37,817 bases of DNA from Chthoniobacteraceae bacterium (lineage in GTDB: Bacteria; Verrucomicrobiota; Verrucomicrobiia; Chthoniobacterales; Chthoniobacteraceae), in NCBI GenBank assembly GCA_947476255.1, contig CANJPY010000048.1:1-37817 (forward strand). Reading direction: 5' to 3'. Position numbers and translations under genes: made by a program. Positions 15,962-25,354 of the stretch are shown here, piece by piece (position 1 is the first letter of the stretch; the number at the start of each line of letters is the position of its first letter). A model generated the notes under the pieces. It did not search any database. It saw only the letters and a list, made by a program, of their open reading frames with translations, and was not told the origin of the DNA.

Positions 15962-17911
15962 ATGATGCTCCCCCAGCCAGCTGCTTCTCGTCGTGTCAGT
16001 CTCCGTCGTCTTGGGGTGGACATCGCGCTGGCACTTTGTGTTTCGTTCTCCTTTGCCCGCGCTGCCGATAAGCCATCCACACGGGGAGCTAACTCCACCA
16101 TGCCGTTTCAGTTCAACACCTTGGTGGCGCACTTTGATGGCTACGGCGACGCCGATTACCTTCAGTTTATAGCGGAGGCGCGGCCGGAGGTGGCGCAGTT
16201 TGGATTTTACGGAGCACACTTTTGGGGCCTCTCCCACACGCCTCAATACAAAGGGTATCCAGCGCATTTTCCAGTGCAGGGAAACCGTGAATGTGCGGAG
16301 TGGTTTGCCAGTCGGAATCAGGAGTTGCACAAGCTGGGGACCAAGGTTGTGGGCCACATGAATGTGAAGTTTCTGGTCGGAGATCTGGACGGTCCCGAGG
16401 GTCCTCGCGGTTTTTTCAAGTTCTATCAGGATCTGTGGGACGAAACGGTGCTTGGCCCCAAACCGACGCAGGATGTGACGTCCATGCTGGAGCGTGACAA
16501 GAATGGAAACTTCATTTCCCAGACCGGCTATCAGATTGGGAAAATGCATGAATACTGGGGGTGCCTGAACAATCCCGATTGGAGGCAGGTGCTCAAGGCG
16601 TGGGTGCGTTTTGGAATCAAACAGGGTGTGGACGGCTTTGTGTCCAATTACTTTTACCGGCACGACTGCCACTGTGTGCATTGTGTGGCGGGGTTTAAGG
16701 CCCACATGAAGGCCCGGTTCAGCCCTAAGCAGCTGCATGATTTATTTGGCATCGAGGATCTTGCCTCGCATGTTTTTGAAGAGATTTCCTGCTGGCATAA
16801 ACCCACGGAATCCACACCGCTGCGGCGCGAAATGCTTCTTTATTCGCAGTTGGCGAACAAGAAGGCCTTCGACGAGGTGTTTGTGGAATACGGTCGTTCG
16901 TTAAAGCCGGACTTGTTGGTGGCGCAGTGGAATCACTTGAGCTATTTCTCGCAAATCAGCGGTGACGAGCGCTGCATGCTTCCCAAGGAGGTCTGGGGGA
17001 AGGATGAGGATTATCTGTGGTACAGCTGCGGCGGCGCCGGAAATTACACGGACCTTCCCGCTCACTATCTGGGGGAAGGGACCTTGCAGGCGCGTTACAT
17101 CCGTGGCGCTTTTGAGAACAAGCCTTTCACGCTCGGGAAATACGAGAACACCCGCATTCGCGTGGCGATTGCCGAACTGGCGGCGAACGGGGGCGCTCCG
17201 ATGGGCTTTTACACGCGCTTCAACGAACCGCATGCGCGCGAGGTGATCGTGCGCTACTACCAATTCATTCACAAATTGGAGGCCGTTTTCCGCGGCAGCC
17301 GGCCGCATGCAGACGTGCTCCTGCGTTATCCGAGGACTCTGGTACAGCAGTCCGCGGACGTGGGTGCTGTTGAAAAATTCAAACGCATTGGCGAGCGTCT
17401 CTTGGATGCTCATGTGCTGTTTGAAGTCCAACCCGATGACCTGCCTCCGCCTCCTGCGGACAAATACCTCTCCGTCGTCGATGTCGCCACCGCAGAGGCC
17501 GAAACTGTTGTGGCAAACCTTCCCAAGCAGCGTACTCAGCTTGAGGCGCCTTGGACGGTGCGCCTTTCCGCAAACCGTGATGCGACCGGGAACGGCCTTT
17601 CTCTCCATCTCGTGAACTACGACCGTACCGAGCCTGAAAAACAAAAGGTGCGCAAAGCCAACCCCGATCCCAACGTCAAGGAGTTCGAGTGGGTGCCGAG
17701 TCCGGGCAAGGGCGCGATGGAGGAAAAGCCCGTGCCTGCACCGAAAACGCTCTTGCACTTTGTGCCGCCTCTCAAAGGGGTGTACAAAACGGCTCTTGCG
17801 TACTCCCCGGAATGGGAACAACCGGTGCCGCTTTCTGTTCGGGAGACTTCTGAGGGGCTGCAAATGGAGGTGCCCGGGTTTCTGGTGTACTGCGTCATCC
17901 GACTGCAATGA
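15962..17911 (+). CDS. Putative secreted glycoside hydrolase-like TIM-barrel protein
   Basis: 649 residues from the ATG at 15962, chosen because a good signal peptide follows (VDIALALCVSFSFARAADK). A more upstream ATG at 15896 would add 22 residues before it. The sequence looks like a (beta/alpha)8 hydrolase: FGFYGAHFWG, KVVGHMNVKF, WRQVLKAWVRFGIKQGVDGFVSN, LLVAQWNHLSYF and GGAPMGFYTRFNEPHA. After the barrel comes a beta-rich C-terminal part (about 480-649) with LHLVNYD, as in GH42-like or fucosidase-like proteins. C236-H-C-V-H-C241 on the barrel could bind a metal. I cannot assign a GH family, and the catalytic acids are uncertain. It is the first gene of the plus-strand glycan cluster; the 126-nt gap to the next gene allows cotranscription. 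Confidence 0.6.
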   Translation: MMLPQPAASRRVSLRRLGVDIALALCVSFSFARAADKPSTRGANSTMPFQFNTLVAHFDGYGDADYLQFIAEARPEVAQFGFYGAHFWGLSHTPQYKGYPAHFPVQGNRECAEWFASRNQELHKLGTKVVGHMNVKFLVGDLDGPEGPRGFFKFYQDLWDETVLGPKPTQDVTSMLERDKNGNFISQTGYQIGKMHEYWGCLNNPDWRQVLKAWVRFGIKQGVDGFVSNYFYRHDCHCVHCVAGFKAHMKARFSPKQLHDLFGIEDLASHVFEEISCWHKPTESTPLRREMLLYSQLANKKAFDEVFVEYGRSLKPDLLVAQWNHLSYFSQISGDERCMLPKEVWGKDEDYLWYSCGGAGNYTDLPAHYLGEGTLQARYIRGAFENKPFTLGKYENTRIRVAIAELAANGGAPMGFYTRFNEPHAREVIVRYYQFIHKLEAVFRGSRPHADVLLRYPRTLVQQSADVGAVEKFKRIGERLLDAHVLFEVQPDDLPPPPADKYLSVVDVATAEAETVVANLPKQRTQLEAPWTVRLSANRDATGNGLSLHLVNYDRTEPEKQKVRKANPDPNVKEFEWVPSPGKGAMEEKPVPAPKTLLHFVPPLKGVYKTALAYSPEWEQPVPLSVRETSEGLQMEVPGFLVYCVIRLQ

Positions 17912-18037
17912 CAGGGCGCAAATGATTTGGAAAAAAACGCGAACGCCTTTTGTCCTGTTTACGCACTTCGGCGCAAGCTGCGGCGCTCCTCACAAGCGCG
18001 GACTCGCGTCCTGATTCAACTGCAAAAATCCTGCTCT

Positions 18038-20401
18038 ATGTATTCTAAATATTTGTGGAGGTTGGCGGGGATACTTAGGCATGTGTGCTGTTTGGGATTC
18101 CTTTTTATTTCGATCCCGTTGCACGCAACGGACCAGCCCGGCACTGACGCCAGCCTTTTGCTGGTGAAAGACGGACAGGCGACCGGTGAGTTTGTTGTGG
18201 CCGAGGATATCTCCCAGGCTGAGACGTTCGCGGTCACGGATGTCCGGCTTTGGATTCAGAAAATCACCGGGGCTCAAGTGCCGATTCTTAACGCCCCGAG
18301 TGCGAAGCAAAATGCCAAGGTTTTTGTCGGAAAAAATCTAGCGGCCGAATTCAAGGAGGATTTAAGCAAGCTCTCCGAAAACGACGGCTTTGCGATCCGC
18401 AGGAAGGGCCGCAGTGTCTACGTTTTTGGCGCCCGCCCGCGCGCCACGATGTACGGACTGTTTGCCTTCCTGGAAAAGAACAGCGATCTCATTTGGGCAA
18501 GACCCAATGAACGCTTTGGAACGGTCTTCGGAAGGGCAAAAGACTTTCCGTTAACGGACACGGACTGTTTGGATATTCCGGTCTTCAACTACCGTTCGCT
18601 GGGCGGTGGTTTTCCGCCTCACGCTGCCACCGGCGAATGGCAGTTGCGCAACCGCAACAACCAATGCGGGCGTCTGTACGGTCCCGAAATGGACATGGTC
18701 AACATCGCGGGGCGCGGCCTTGCAGGTCCCATTGCAGGCCTTTTTCAAGAGCATCCAGAATATTTTGCGTATTACCCCGCCATCAAGGCGCGCAAGGGAG
18801 TGAGCGGCGGCGAGGGCTCCATGTGTATCACGCGCCCGGGTCTCCCAGAGATCTGGGCAAGGGAGTGCTTGAAAATCGTGGGGGAGAAAGAAAAACAGAC
18901 GGCGACGAAGGTCAAATATTTCACGATCGGCCCCGGTGACAACTGGTACTGCTGCCAGTGTCCGGAATGTATCAAACCCATCCCACTGCCGGATGGCACG
19001 GTGCTCGAAATGAAGGATCCGAGCGCGGAAAAAGATCCTGTGTTCCGATCCACTCAGATCTTCAGGTTCTTGAACGAGGCTATGAAAACCTGGGAGAAGG
19101 AACGGCCGGATGTGGAACTGGTGGCGCTTGCCTACATCCACATGGCAGAACCGCCCCTGGTGAAACTCCATCCCAAGTTGAGGATTCAATTTGCGCCGTA
19201 TGCCGACAACTCGATGCACTTCCCGCTGCTTGACGCGCGTCAGCCGAGCCGTTGGAGAGAGCGGTTCGAAAAATGGCTGCACATGACAGACACCCTTGGC
19301 TTTTACGAGTACTGGTTTTCCAAGCCCAGTCCGCAAGGGTTCTACGCGGCGGAGAACTTGCGTGCGCTGCTTCCATTGCCCAATTCTCGAAACGCGTTTC
19401 TATTTTCGCACTTCGACAACGACTGTTTTAATCCGCTGGAGGGAGGGAACATGATCGGCTGGGACCTCGGCGGTATGAACCCGTGGGTGATCGCGAGGCT
19501 CTTCTGGGATCCAACACAGGATGTGGACGGACTCTACAGGTATTACATCAAAAGAGCTTTCCGGGAGGCCGCCCCTCAAATGACCGAATACTATGAGTTG
19601 ATCAAGGCGAGTTGGCTTGATCCCGAAGACCAAACGATGGACTCGTGCCACATGGGAATGAAATCCCTCTACAACCAGATGATTCTCAAAAAGAAGCTGG
19701 AGCCGAAGCTTTTTAATATTCTCGCTCGTGCCGAGGCTGCGGCGCAAAACCCGGATTCAAAGCGTCTGATCAAGAGAATGCGCGAGGGGTTCTCTTCTTT
19801 CTCGCAGGCAATCATTCGGCTTTCAGTCGCAGATATTCCTGAGATGGAACTGGATGGAGATAGCTTTGAATCCGTTCAGTGGGGAAAACCGGATGTTCTG
19901 GGGGACTTCAAGGTTTTACCTGCCACCCACATCGGAGCGGCGAAGTTGCCCTCGCAGGAAACACGCATCAAGGCGGCTCACGATGGAACCAACCTTTACC
20001 TTCGGGTCACAGCCCTTGACTCAAAGATTTCAAGCATCAACACCGTTCAAACCGAGGCTCAGGCTGAGATCTTTCCAAAAGGAGATCATATCGAGTTCTG
20101 GCTGGGAGGCACCAATGGCGGATTCCTTTTCGCTTTCGACGCGAATGGCGCCAAGTATGACGCCAAGAATTTAGACCGTTCGTGGAACTCTGGATGGAGA
20201 TTGAACGTGAAAAAGACCGACGCAGGATATGAGGGAATTGCTGTCATCCCGCTTGCTTCGGTTGGGCTGGTCCCCAAACAGGAGACGAAGCTCGGGTGGT
20301 TTTGTGCCAGGGAAATCAACCACAAAGACGAAGTACCTGAGGAGGCAACCTACGGAGGCAGCGTTCTGAACAGAACGTTTTATCCAATTGTGTTCCCGTG
20401 A
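18038..20401 (+). CDS. DUF4838 protein with C-terminal CBM9-like module
   Basis: 787 residues from the ATG at 18038, chosen because a signal peptide follows (HVCCLGFLFISIPLHATDQ). A longer frame from 17927 has no signal at its N-terminus. Residues about 40-150 resemble the alpha-glucuronidase/GH20-type N-terminal domain (VTDVRLWIQKITGAQVPI, DDGFAIRRKG-like stretch, YGLFAFLE). DUF4838 follows (about 190-560) with FNYRSLGGG, SMCITRPGLPEIW, a TIGPGDNWYCCQCPEC motif with CC-x-C-x-x-C, and GFYEYWFS. The C-terminus (about 610-787) is a CBM9-like beta-sandwich with FPKGDHIEFWLGG and FLFAFDANGAKYDAKN. It probably acts on a polysaccharide outside the cytoplasm; the reaction is unproven. The next gene starts 21 nt downstream. 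Confidence 0.82.
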   Translation: MYSKYLWRLAGILRHVCCLGFLFISIPLHATDQPGTDASLLLVKDGQATGEFVVAEDISQAETFAVTDVRLWIQKITGAQVPILNAPSAKQNAKVFVGKNLAAEFKEDLSKLSENDGFAIRRKGRSVYVFGARPRATMYGLFAFLEKNSDLIWARPNERFGTVFGRAKDFPLTDTDCLDIPVFNYRSLGGGFPPHAATGEWQLRNRNNQCGRLYGPEMDMVNIAGRGLAGPIAGLFQEHPEYFAYYPAIKARKGVSGGEGSMCITRPGLPEIWARECLKIVGEKEKQTATKVKYFTIGPGDNWYCCQCPECIKPIPLPDGTVLEMKDPSAEKDPVFRSTQIFRFLNEAMKTWEKERPDVELVALAYIHMAEPPLVKLHPKLRIQFAPYADNSMHFPLLDARQPSRWRERFEKWLHMTDTLGFYEYWFSKPSPQGFYAAENLRALLPLPNSRNAFLFSHFDNDCFNPLEGGNMIGWDLGGMNPWVIARLFWDPTQDVDGLYRYYIKRAFREAAPQMTEYYELIKASWLDPEDQTMDSCHMGMKSLYNQMILKKKLEPKLFNILARAEAAAQNPDSKRLIKRMREGFSSFSQAIIRLSVADIPEMELDGDSFESVQWGKPDVLGDFKVLPATHIGAAKLPSQETRIKAAHDGTNLYLRVTALDSKISSINTVQTEAQAEIFPKGDHIEFWLGGTNGGFLFAFDANGAKYDAKNLDRSWNSGWRLNVKKTDAGYEGIAVIPLASVGLVPKQETKLGWFCAREINHKDEVPEEATYGGSVLNRTFYPIVFP

Positions 20402-20422
20402 GGCAACGAACCGTGGAACACC

Positions 20423-21412
20423 ATGACAAACAACCTTCCTAAGATGCTTAAAAAACTGCCAGCGCTGCTGCCTTTGGTGATGACGCTCCCCGCACTTTTG
20501 GGTGCGCCGCCGTTTGGGGACGGCTTTGCCACAGGAAACCTTCAAGACTATCTCGAAGGGCCAATCTCAAATCAGGGAAAAGTTTCGTTGCAGCGACTCG
20601 AGAGCAGAAATGGTACGCTGGCTCTCAGTATCACCGACAACACGACAGTGCGTTTCAATCCGGTTGCGGTGTCGCCAAACACCAAATACACCTTGCGTTT
20701 TAAGGGCAGTTTCGTGGGTGGAGAATCCATCGAGGAGAACCCACGACTCGATGTCGCTCTTGCTCCGCGGGGCAGTCTCTCTCATCTGCCTTCGCATGGA
20801 ATCGAGTTTCTCGATGCCGAGAGTAAACCGATTCAGGTCCGTCATCCCGGAGGCATTTTTTCCGGGTTGCCATACCGCGAGTGGCATGAGTACTCAGACA
20901 CTTTTTACTCCCCGCCTAGAGCTGCGTTTCTGAGGCTGAATGTGCGATCCGCACATGGGATTACCTTTTCGATAGCCGATCTTGAGATACAAAAAACGCC
21001 GGACGAAGGCGCCATCAACGTGAATCCGAGTTTCAAAGAGGGCTTCCACAACTATTCCGGTTGGTCGGCTCTGGCAGCTGGTGCCAAGATGCTTCTCACC
21101 CAGGACGGAAGGTCTGCTCTGGACGTTCAATACGGATCCACAGGAAGCGTCTTCCCGATCTCGGAACCGGGCACTTATCAAACGTTCCTCAAAGTCACTC
21201 CCAATGGCTACGCGGCAACCATTGAGCTCAGCCTCTTCGACAGTGAGGGTAAATTGTTGGGCTCCAGTTTTCGCGTCGGAGACAAAACACCTTTCATTCT
21301 GCCGCCGGGGACTGCCTTCGGAAGCTTTTTTGCGCGCAGTGTGGTGCTTGAAGAGCTCTGGCTCATTCGGGTCGGGGATGAGAGCAAGGCTGAAGAGTTG
21401 CGAAAGAAATAA
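20423..21412 (+). CDS. Secreted double beta-sandwich protein, paralogue of the 22094 product
   Basis: 329 residues with a signal peptide (about 8-28) ending near LLGAPP. No named family is recognised. The product reads as two beta-rich halves: about 30-190 (including TVRFNPVAVSPNTKYTLRFKG and PYREWHEYSDTFYSPPRAAF) and about 195-329 (GTYQTFLKVTPNG, ELSLFDSEGKLLGSS). The first half aligns by eye with the protein encoded at 22094-23065, which has PYGKWHDYRLVFFTPPRAAF at the same place. The layout suggests CenC-like (CBM4/16-type) carbohydrate-binding sandwiches, a structural inference. It sits 21 nt after the DUF4838 gene and 16 nt before the next. Confidence 0.7.
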   Translation: MTNNLPKMLKKLPALLPLVMTLPALLGAPPFGDGFATGNLQDYLEGPISNQGKVSLQRLESRNGTLALSITDNTTVRFNPVAVSPNTKYTLRFKGSFVGGESIEENPRLDVALAPRGSLSHLPSHGIEFLDAESKPIQVRHPGGIFSGLPYREWHEYSDTFYSPPRAAFLRLNVRSAHGITFSIADLEIQKTPDEGAINVNPSFKEGFHNYSGWSALAAGAKMLLTQDGRSALDVQYGSTGSVFPISEPGTYQTFLKVTPNGYAATIELSLFDSEGKLLGSSFRVGDKTPFILPPGTAFGSFFARSVVLEELWLIRVGDESKAEELRKK

Positions 21413-21428
21413 ACCACGACGCTCTTCC

Positions 21429-22100
21429 ATGATGAAATTAAATTCAAAGCTTCAACTGGCGTTTGTCGTGTTGGGCGTGTGCTCCGGGTACAGTCAGACG
21501 CCGCAGCCGAGCGTCGTATCTTCTGCTTTTGTGAAGGTTCCGGAATTAACGCTCGAGTGGCAGAATTTCGAATCCAAAGGATGGGCGAAGGCGGGCCGGT
21601 TCGCCGATTTTAGGGTCGCCACGGGCGAGCTTAAGGCCCCTGCGGCTGCACAACCGAGCGAGATTCGAATCGCCCACGATGGAACCGCTTTTTTTGTGCG
21701 CTTCACCGCAACGGATACCGAGGTGGCAAAGGCGAAAACGATGCCGCCACCGGTGGATGCGTTTTCCAAAAACTTTCCCCGCGGAGACCATGCCGAGGTT
21801 TGGATCAAAATGATGGGGGCGATCGTATTTGCCTTTGATGCAAACGGAAACCGATATGAAGCCAAGAACTACGATCAAAAATTCTCGTCGGGATTCTCTT
21901 TGAAATCCCGCACGACGGCCACGGGGTGGGAGAGCGTCCTGATGATCCCGATGCGAAGCTGCATCGACCTCAACAAGCCACCGCAAGATCTCGGCGTTTC
22001 TTTTGTGAGGCATCTTGACCACGGCGATGAAAAGCCGGAACGCAGCACCTCAAACGGAGAGAAAGCCAACACCATGTCCACCATTAAAATCGAATGGTAA
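21429..22100 (+). CDS. Stand-alone CBM9-like carbohydrate-binding protein
   Basis: 223 residues from the ATG at 21429 (a second ATG is at 21432). The frame is open further upstream, but that part overlaps the preceding gene. A signal peptide (about 1-22, ending GYSQ) leads into a single CBM9-like domain: IRIAHDGTAFFVRFTATD, FPRGDHAEVWIKMMG, IVFAFDANGNRYEAKN, GWESVLMIPM. It closely resembles the C-terminal module of the DUF4838 protein (FPKGDHIEFW, FAFDANGAKYDAKN), so one was probably copied from the other. It would bind sugar outside the cytoplasm. Its last 7 nt overlap the start of the next gene, so the two are probably coupled. Confidence 0.77.
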   Translation: MMKLNSKLQLAFVVLGVCSGYSQTPQPSVVSSAFVKVPELTLEWQNFESKGWAKAGRFADFRVATGELKAPAAAQPSEIRIAHDGTAFFVRFTATDTEVAKAKTMPPPVDAFSKNFPRGDHAEVWIKMMGAIVFAFDANGNRYEAKNYDQKFSSGFSLKSRTTATGWESVLMIPMRSCIDLNKPPQDLGVSFVRHLDHGDEKPERSTSNGEKANTMSTIKIEW

Positions 22101-23065
22101 TAAGCCTCAAACCCAACCTGCTTGTCTCACTGGTCGCGCTTTTTGGGGCGCCTATTCTGGGGTCCGCAGCGCCCTTCAATGACGCCTTTGCGGACAAGAG
22201 GGTCGCGGCGTACGTTCAAAATGCGTCCAGTCTCTACGAGGACTCCGCTCTGGTGGAAATCCCCGGAATGACTGGGAAAAGGTGTCTCGCCCTCACTTAC
22301 GACAACGAAGTGGATGCCGAGTTTATGCCGGTTCCCGTCAGCGCCTCGACCGCTTACGCGTTTAGTTTCCGTGGACAATGGGAGAACAGTGAAACCTTGG
22401 ATAATAACCCGACGTTTGAAGCCGCCGTGGGCGAGAGTTGGCGTGCAGCGCTGGTCTATGTGCCGACGCTGAACTTGGTGTTTTCCGACGCCGAGGAAAA
22501 ACCGATCAAAGAGGGAGGCGTGTTTCTGGCGATGCCTTACGGCAAATGGCACGATTATCGGCTCGTGTTTTTTACACCACCGCGCGCCGCATTCATGAAG
22601 CTGCAAGCCCGGTCGGGACGGAACACCGGCACCTTCTATTTTGATAATATCAAGTTCGAGCCTGTGAAAAGCGCTCCTGTTGAAACGGTCCTGCAGTTTG
22701 GCGTCAGTAGTCCGGAGATTTGCGGAAGTTTTTACGGATTTATCCTTCCGACCTCATTGCGAGTTGGAAGCAACGGGCGTCATCTTGTGAGTTCAGGGTA
22801 TGGTGGTGTGTCCTCGCTCATTAACCTCGCTGGTCCCGGGCGTTATCGTCTCAGCTTCAAAGGAGACGTGCTCAGAACTCACGGGATGGTGAGTTTCGGG
22901 GTCCAATTTATCGATGGAAATGGCAAAAAGGTTGGGGAGGCGCAATCGAGCAAGCTCGACGCAGAGCCCCTGGAGTTCACGCTTCCGGAGCATTCCAATG
23001 GGATTAAGCTTGGGATCTACAACCACCTGATTGACGAAATCAAAATCACAAAACTCAATCCTTAA
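22094..23065 (+). CDS. Secreted double beta-sandwich protein, paralogue of the 20423 product
   Basis: 323 residues. A signal peptide (about 1-25, LVALFGAPILGSAAP) is followed by a beta-rich domain (about 26-195) with FMPVPVSASTAYAFSFRGQW, PTFEAAVG, PYGKWHDYRLVFFTPPRAAF and TGTFYFDNIKFEP. A second sandwich follows (about 200-323) with GRYRLSFKGDVL, FGVQFIDGNGKKVGEA and LGIYNHLIDEIKIT. No known family is recognised; the fold style is that of CBM4/16/CenC-type modules. It is a diverged paralogue of the 20423 product, and the two flank a CBM9-like gene. The start lies inside the last codons of the preceding gene. After it comes a 255-nt gap before the next gene. Confidence 0.7.
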   Translation: MVISLKPNLLVSLVALFGAPILGSAAPFNDAFADKRVAAYVQNASSLYEDSALVEIPGMTGKRCLALTYDNEVDAEFMPVPVSASTAYAFSFRGQWENSETLDNNPTFEAAVGESWRAALVYVPTLNLVFSDAEEKPIKEGGVFLAMPYGKWHDYRLVFFTPPRAAFMKLQARSGRNTGTFYFDNIKFEPVKSAPVETVLQFGVSSPEICGSFYGFILPTSLRVGSNGRHLVSSGYGGVSSLINLAGPGRYRLSFKGDVLRTHGMVSFGVQFIDGNGKKVGEAQSSKLDAEPLEFTLPEHSNGIKLGIYNHLIDEIKITKLNP

Positions 23066-23320
23066 GAGGCTGGCAGGTTTGTGAGGGCATCCAAATTTGA
23101 GTCGCAACGAACATGCAATCTCTGGGTTCGAGATCGGTGCATTCACAGTTCTCAGAGTTTGTGTGCTTCGAGGTTACAGACGGCCAGAACCGTTTCTAGA
23201 AAGGGAAATTCTCTCCGGCGAACTCCGTGGGCGATAAAAGCTTGAACGGATCGTCCCACCGAATGGAACGGACATTGGAATCGGGCGCTTTCAAAAATCT
23301 TAATAACACCACGTTAGGAC
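23066..23320. other. 255-nt gap inside the glycan cluster
   Basis: This is the only long gap within the cluster after 18038. It contains a perfect 10-bp palindrome TTTCTAGAAA at 23192-23201, and no gene or convincing promoter. It could mark a transcription break that makes the DUF4091 and TPR genes a second unit. Confidence 0.35.
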
Positions 23321-25336
23321 ATGCTTATTCATAGAACTTTTTTATTAGGGGGCGCAGTTTTTCTGCTGACCAAGGCCCTGCAACTTCACGCTGGAAGTCC
23401 GCCCGAAGGCGATGCGGCGCGTTCGCGAGAAACGAGAAGGGCGGCGGACGAGTGCCGACAGCCTGAGCTTAAGAAATACCTGACTGCGTTGGTTCAAAAG
23501 AATGTGGATGCAAAGGGGGGCGCGGAAGCTACCAAAGAGCTCGAAAGCGAGGCAGTCGCGGCATGCCGCGTTGCGCGCGATGTGGCGTCTGCTGGAGTGG
23601 ATGTACTACAGGGCCCTCTGGTCTACTACACGGTACCGGCGATGAGTAATCTCAAGCGGACCATGCACGCGTATCCTTCCGATGGAAAGTTGGGGGGGCC
23701 AGTGCGGGTGATCGCGGCGCAAGGGCAGTTCGAGGCTGCCTCGCTGGTCCTTTATCCGTTTGCAGGAGCTGCGAAGGTCGAACTCACCGTCAGCGAGTTA
23801 GTCGGGAAGAACGGCACCATTCCGGCCGCGGCGGTCGATCTGAAGATCATCAAGATGTGGTACCAGGCGGGAACCGCGTGGTACAGCTACTATGCGGACA
23901 AGACGGGAAGGGATCTGGTTCCTGAGCTTTTGTTGAACGATGAAAATCTCGTAAAGGTCGATAGAACAAGGAAGGAGAACTATCTGCGTGTCGACTATCC
24001 AGTTCCACGCGGTTCGGAATACGTTTGGATCAGCAATCCTGCGAACATTGACATCACTTTTAACGACAATACGGAGCCGGTGCGGGATGCAACGACGCTC
24101 CAGCCGTTTTCGCTGACGGCCGGTGAGTTTAAGCAAATCTGGCTGACCTTCGAAGCGCCACAATCTGCGGAAGGCCACTATACGGGAAAAATCTCGGTGC
24201 TTATCGATGGAAAACCCAAAGGGGTGATCCCGATTGAAGTGCGTGTGCTTCCCTTTCAACTCCCGGAGCCAAAGACCAATTACGATCTGGCCCGTGACTT
24301 CTACACCAGCATCTACACTCATAGTGGCCTCACTGGGGACCAGTGTAAAAAGAACGGCGGCGGTCAGGCTGCTTGCTACAATGGAGGATGGGAAGTCGCT
24401 AAAAAGAGGCTGTTGAATGAGTACGCCAACATGCGGAGGCATAACTTGATGTATCCGCAAATCCGATCCCTCGCTCCAGGCGATGAGGCAGCGCTTGCTG
24501 AGACCCTGGAACTTTACAAAAAGGCCGGGCTCAAAACCGATGTCATTTTCGGCGCCATCCCCGGGTATAATCACGCGTATTCGAGTTCGCTGGAGGTTCG
24601 AAACAACCCGCTCGAAAAACAGCCGGCTCCTTTGGCGCTGATGTACCAAGTTGATACCGCCCTTGAAATCGTGAGAAAAGCAGTCGGGCCGGCGACGGTC
24701 TATTGCGTCGGGGCGGACGAACCGTCCATGGCGCGGCTTGTGAGCGAGCGCAAGCCCTGGAAGTACATCCACGACCGAAATCTGAAAACCTACAATTCCG
24801 CCAGCGAAGCCCACCTGAATTATGCCGGGTATAACGAAGATTTTGTGAATTACGGCGGCCACTACTCAAGGGAGGCCTCCGAACAATGGCACGCCTTCGG
24901 CGCACGGATTTCCAGCTACGCGAACCCTCATACCGGACCAGAGAATCCCGACTTTTCCAGGCGCACGAACGGGTTGGATTTATACAAGGCGAATTGTGAC
25001 GGGACAAACAACTTCATTTTGAACTGGTACACGTGGAATGATTTCAACAACGAGGATGAAAACATCCGTGGGTTGAACCTGATATACCCGGGCATTGACG
25101 CGCCAATCGACACCATGGCGTGGGAGGCGTATCGCGAGGCAATTGACGACGTCCGGTATGCCACGCTTCTCAAGCAGCTTGCGACTCAGGCGATAGCGAG
25201 CGGCAAAACCGAGTCCGTCTACCAGGGACGCATGGCATTGCAGTGGTTGGCGTTGCTGGACACAAAGACCTGTGATCTCAATGCGGTCCGGTTGGAGATG
25301 ATTGCAATCATCCTAAAACTCAGAAGTTCCATTTAA
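23321..25336 (+). CDS. DUF4091-type glycoside-hydrolase-like protein
   Basis: 671 residues with a signal peptide (about 1-24). Residues about 25-95 are charged and helical. A beta-sandwich region follows (about 100-310: GQFEAASLVLYPF, SEYVWISNPANIDITF, GEFKQIWLTFEAP), with the style of the domain that precedes DUF4091. A TIM-barrel-like region (about 320-600) includes YDLARDFYTSIYTHSG, VYCVGADEP, HAFGARISSYANPHTGPENP and NFILNWYTWNDFN. The terminal DUF4091 signature is DTMAWEAYREAIDDVRYATLL. DUF4091 proteins are thought to be glycoside hydrolases or carbohydrate-binding; E in the GADEP strand is a candidate catalytic acid. It is followed 18 nt later by the TPR/CBM9-like gene, so the two are cotranscribed. 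Confidence 0.82.
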   Translation: MLIHRTFLLGGAVFLLTKALQLHAGSPPEGDAARSRETRRAADECRQPELKKYLTALVQKNVDAKGGAEATKELESEAVAACRVARDVASAGVDVLQGPLVYYTVPAMSNLKRTMHAYPSDGKLGGPVRVIAAQGQFEAASLVLYPFAGAAKVELTVSELVGKNGTIPAAAVDLKIIKMWYQAGTAWYSYYADKTGRDLVPELLLNDENLVKVDRTRKENYLRVDYPVPRGSEYVWISNPANIDITFNDNTEPVRDATTLQPFSLTAGEFKQIWLTFEAPQSAEGHYTGKISVLIDGKPKGVIPIEVRVLPFQLPEPKTNYDLARDFYTSIYTHSGLTGDQCKKNGGGQAACYNGGWEVAKKRLLNEYANMRRHNLMYPQIRSLAPGDEAALAETLELYKKAGLKTDVIFGAIPGYNHAYSSSLEVRNNPLEKQPAPLALMYQVDTALEIVRKAVGPATVYCVGADEPSMARLVSERKPWKYIHDRNLKTYNSASEAHLNYAGYNEDFVNYGGHYSREASEQWHAFGARISSYANPHTGPENPDFSRRTNGLDLYKANCDGTNNFILNWYTWNDFNNEDENIRGLNLIYPGIDAPIDTMAWEAYREAIDDVRYATLLKQLATQAIASGKTESVYQGRMALQWLALLDTKTCDLNAVRLEMIAIILKLRSSI

Positions 25337-25354
25337 TACCCAGCGGATTCGATC

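Noticed and set aside
17927..18037. Longer N-terminus for the DUF4838 protein from the ATG at 17927
   Set aside because: The extra 37 residues are basic and unlike the family; the signal peptide begins only after the ATG at 18038.
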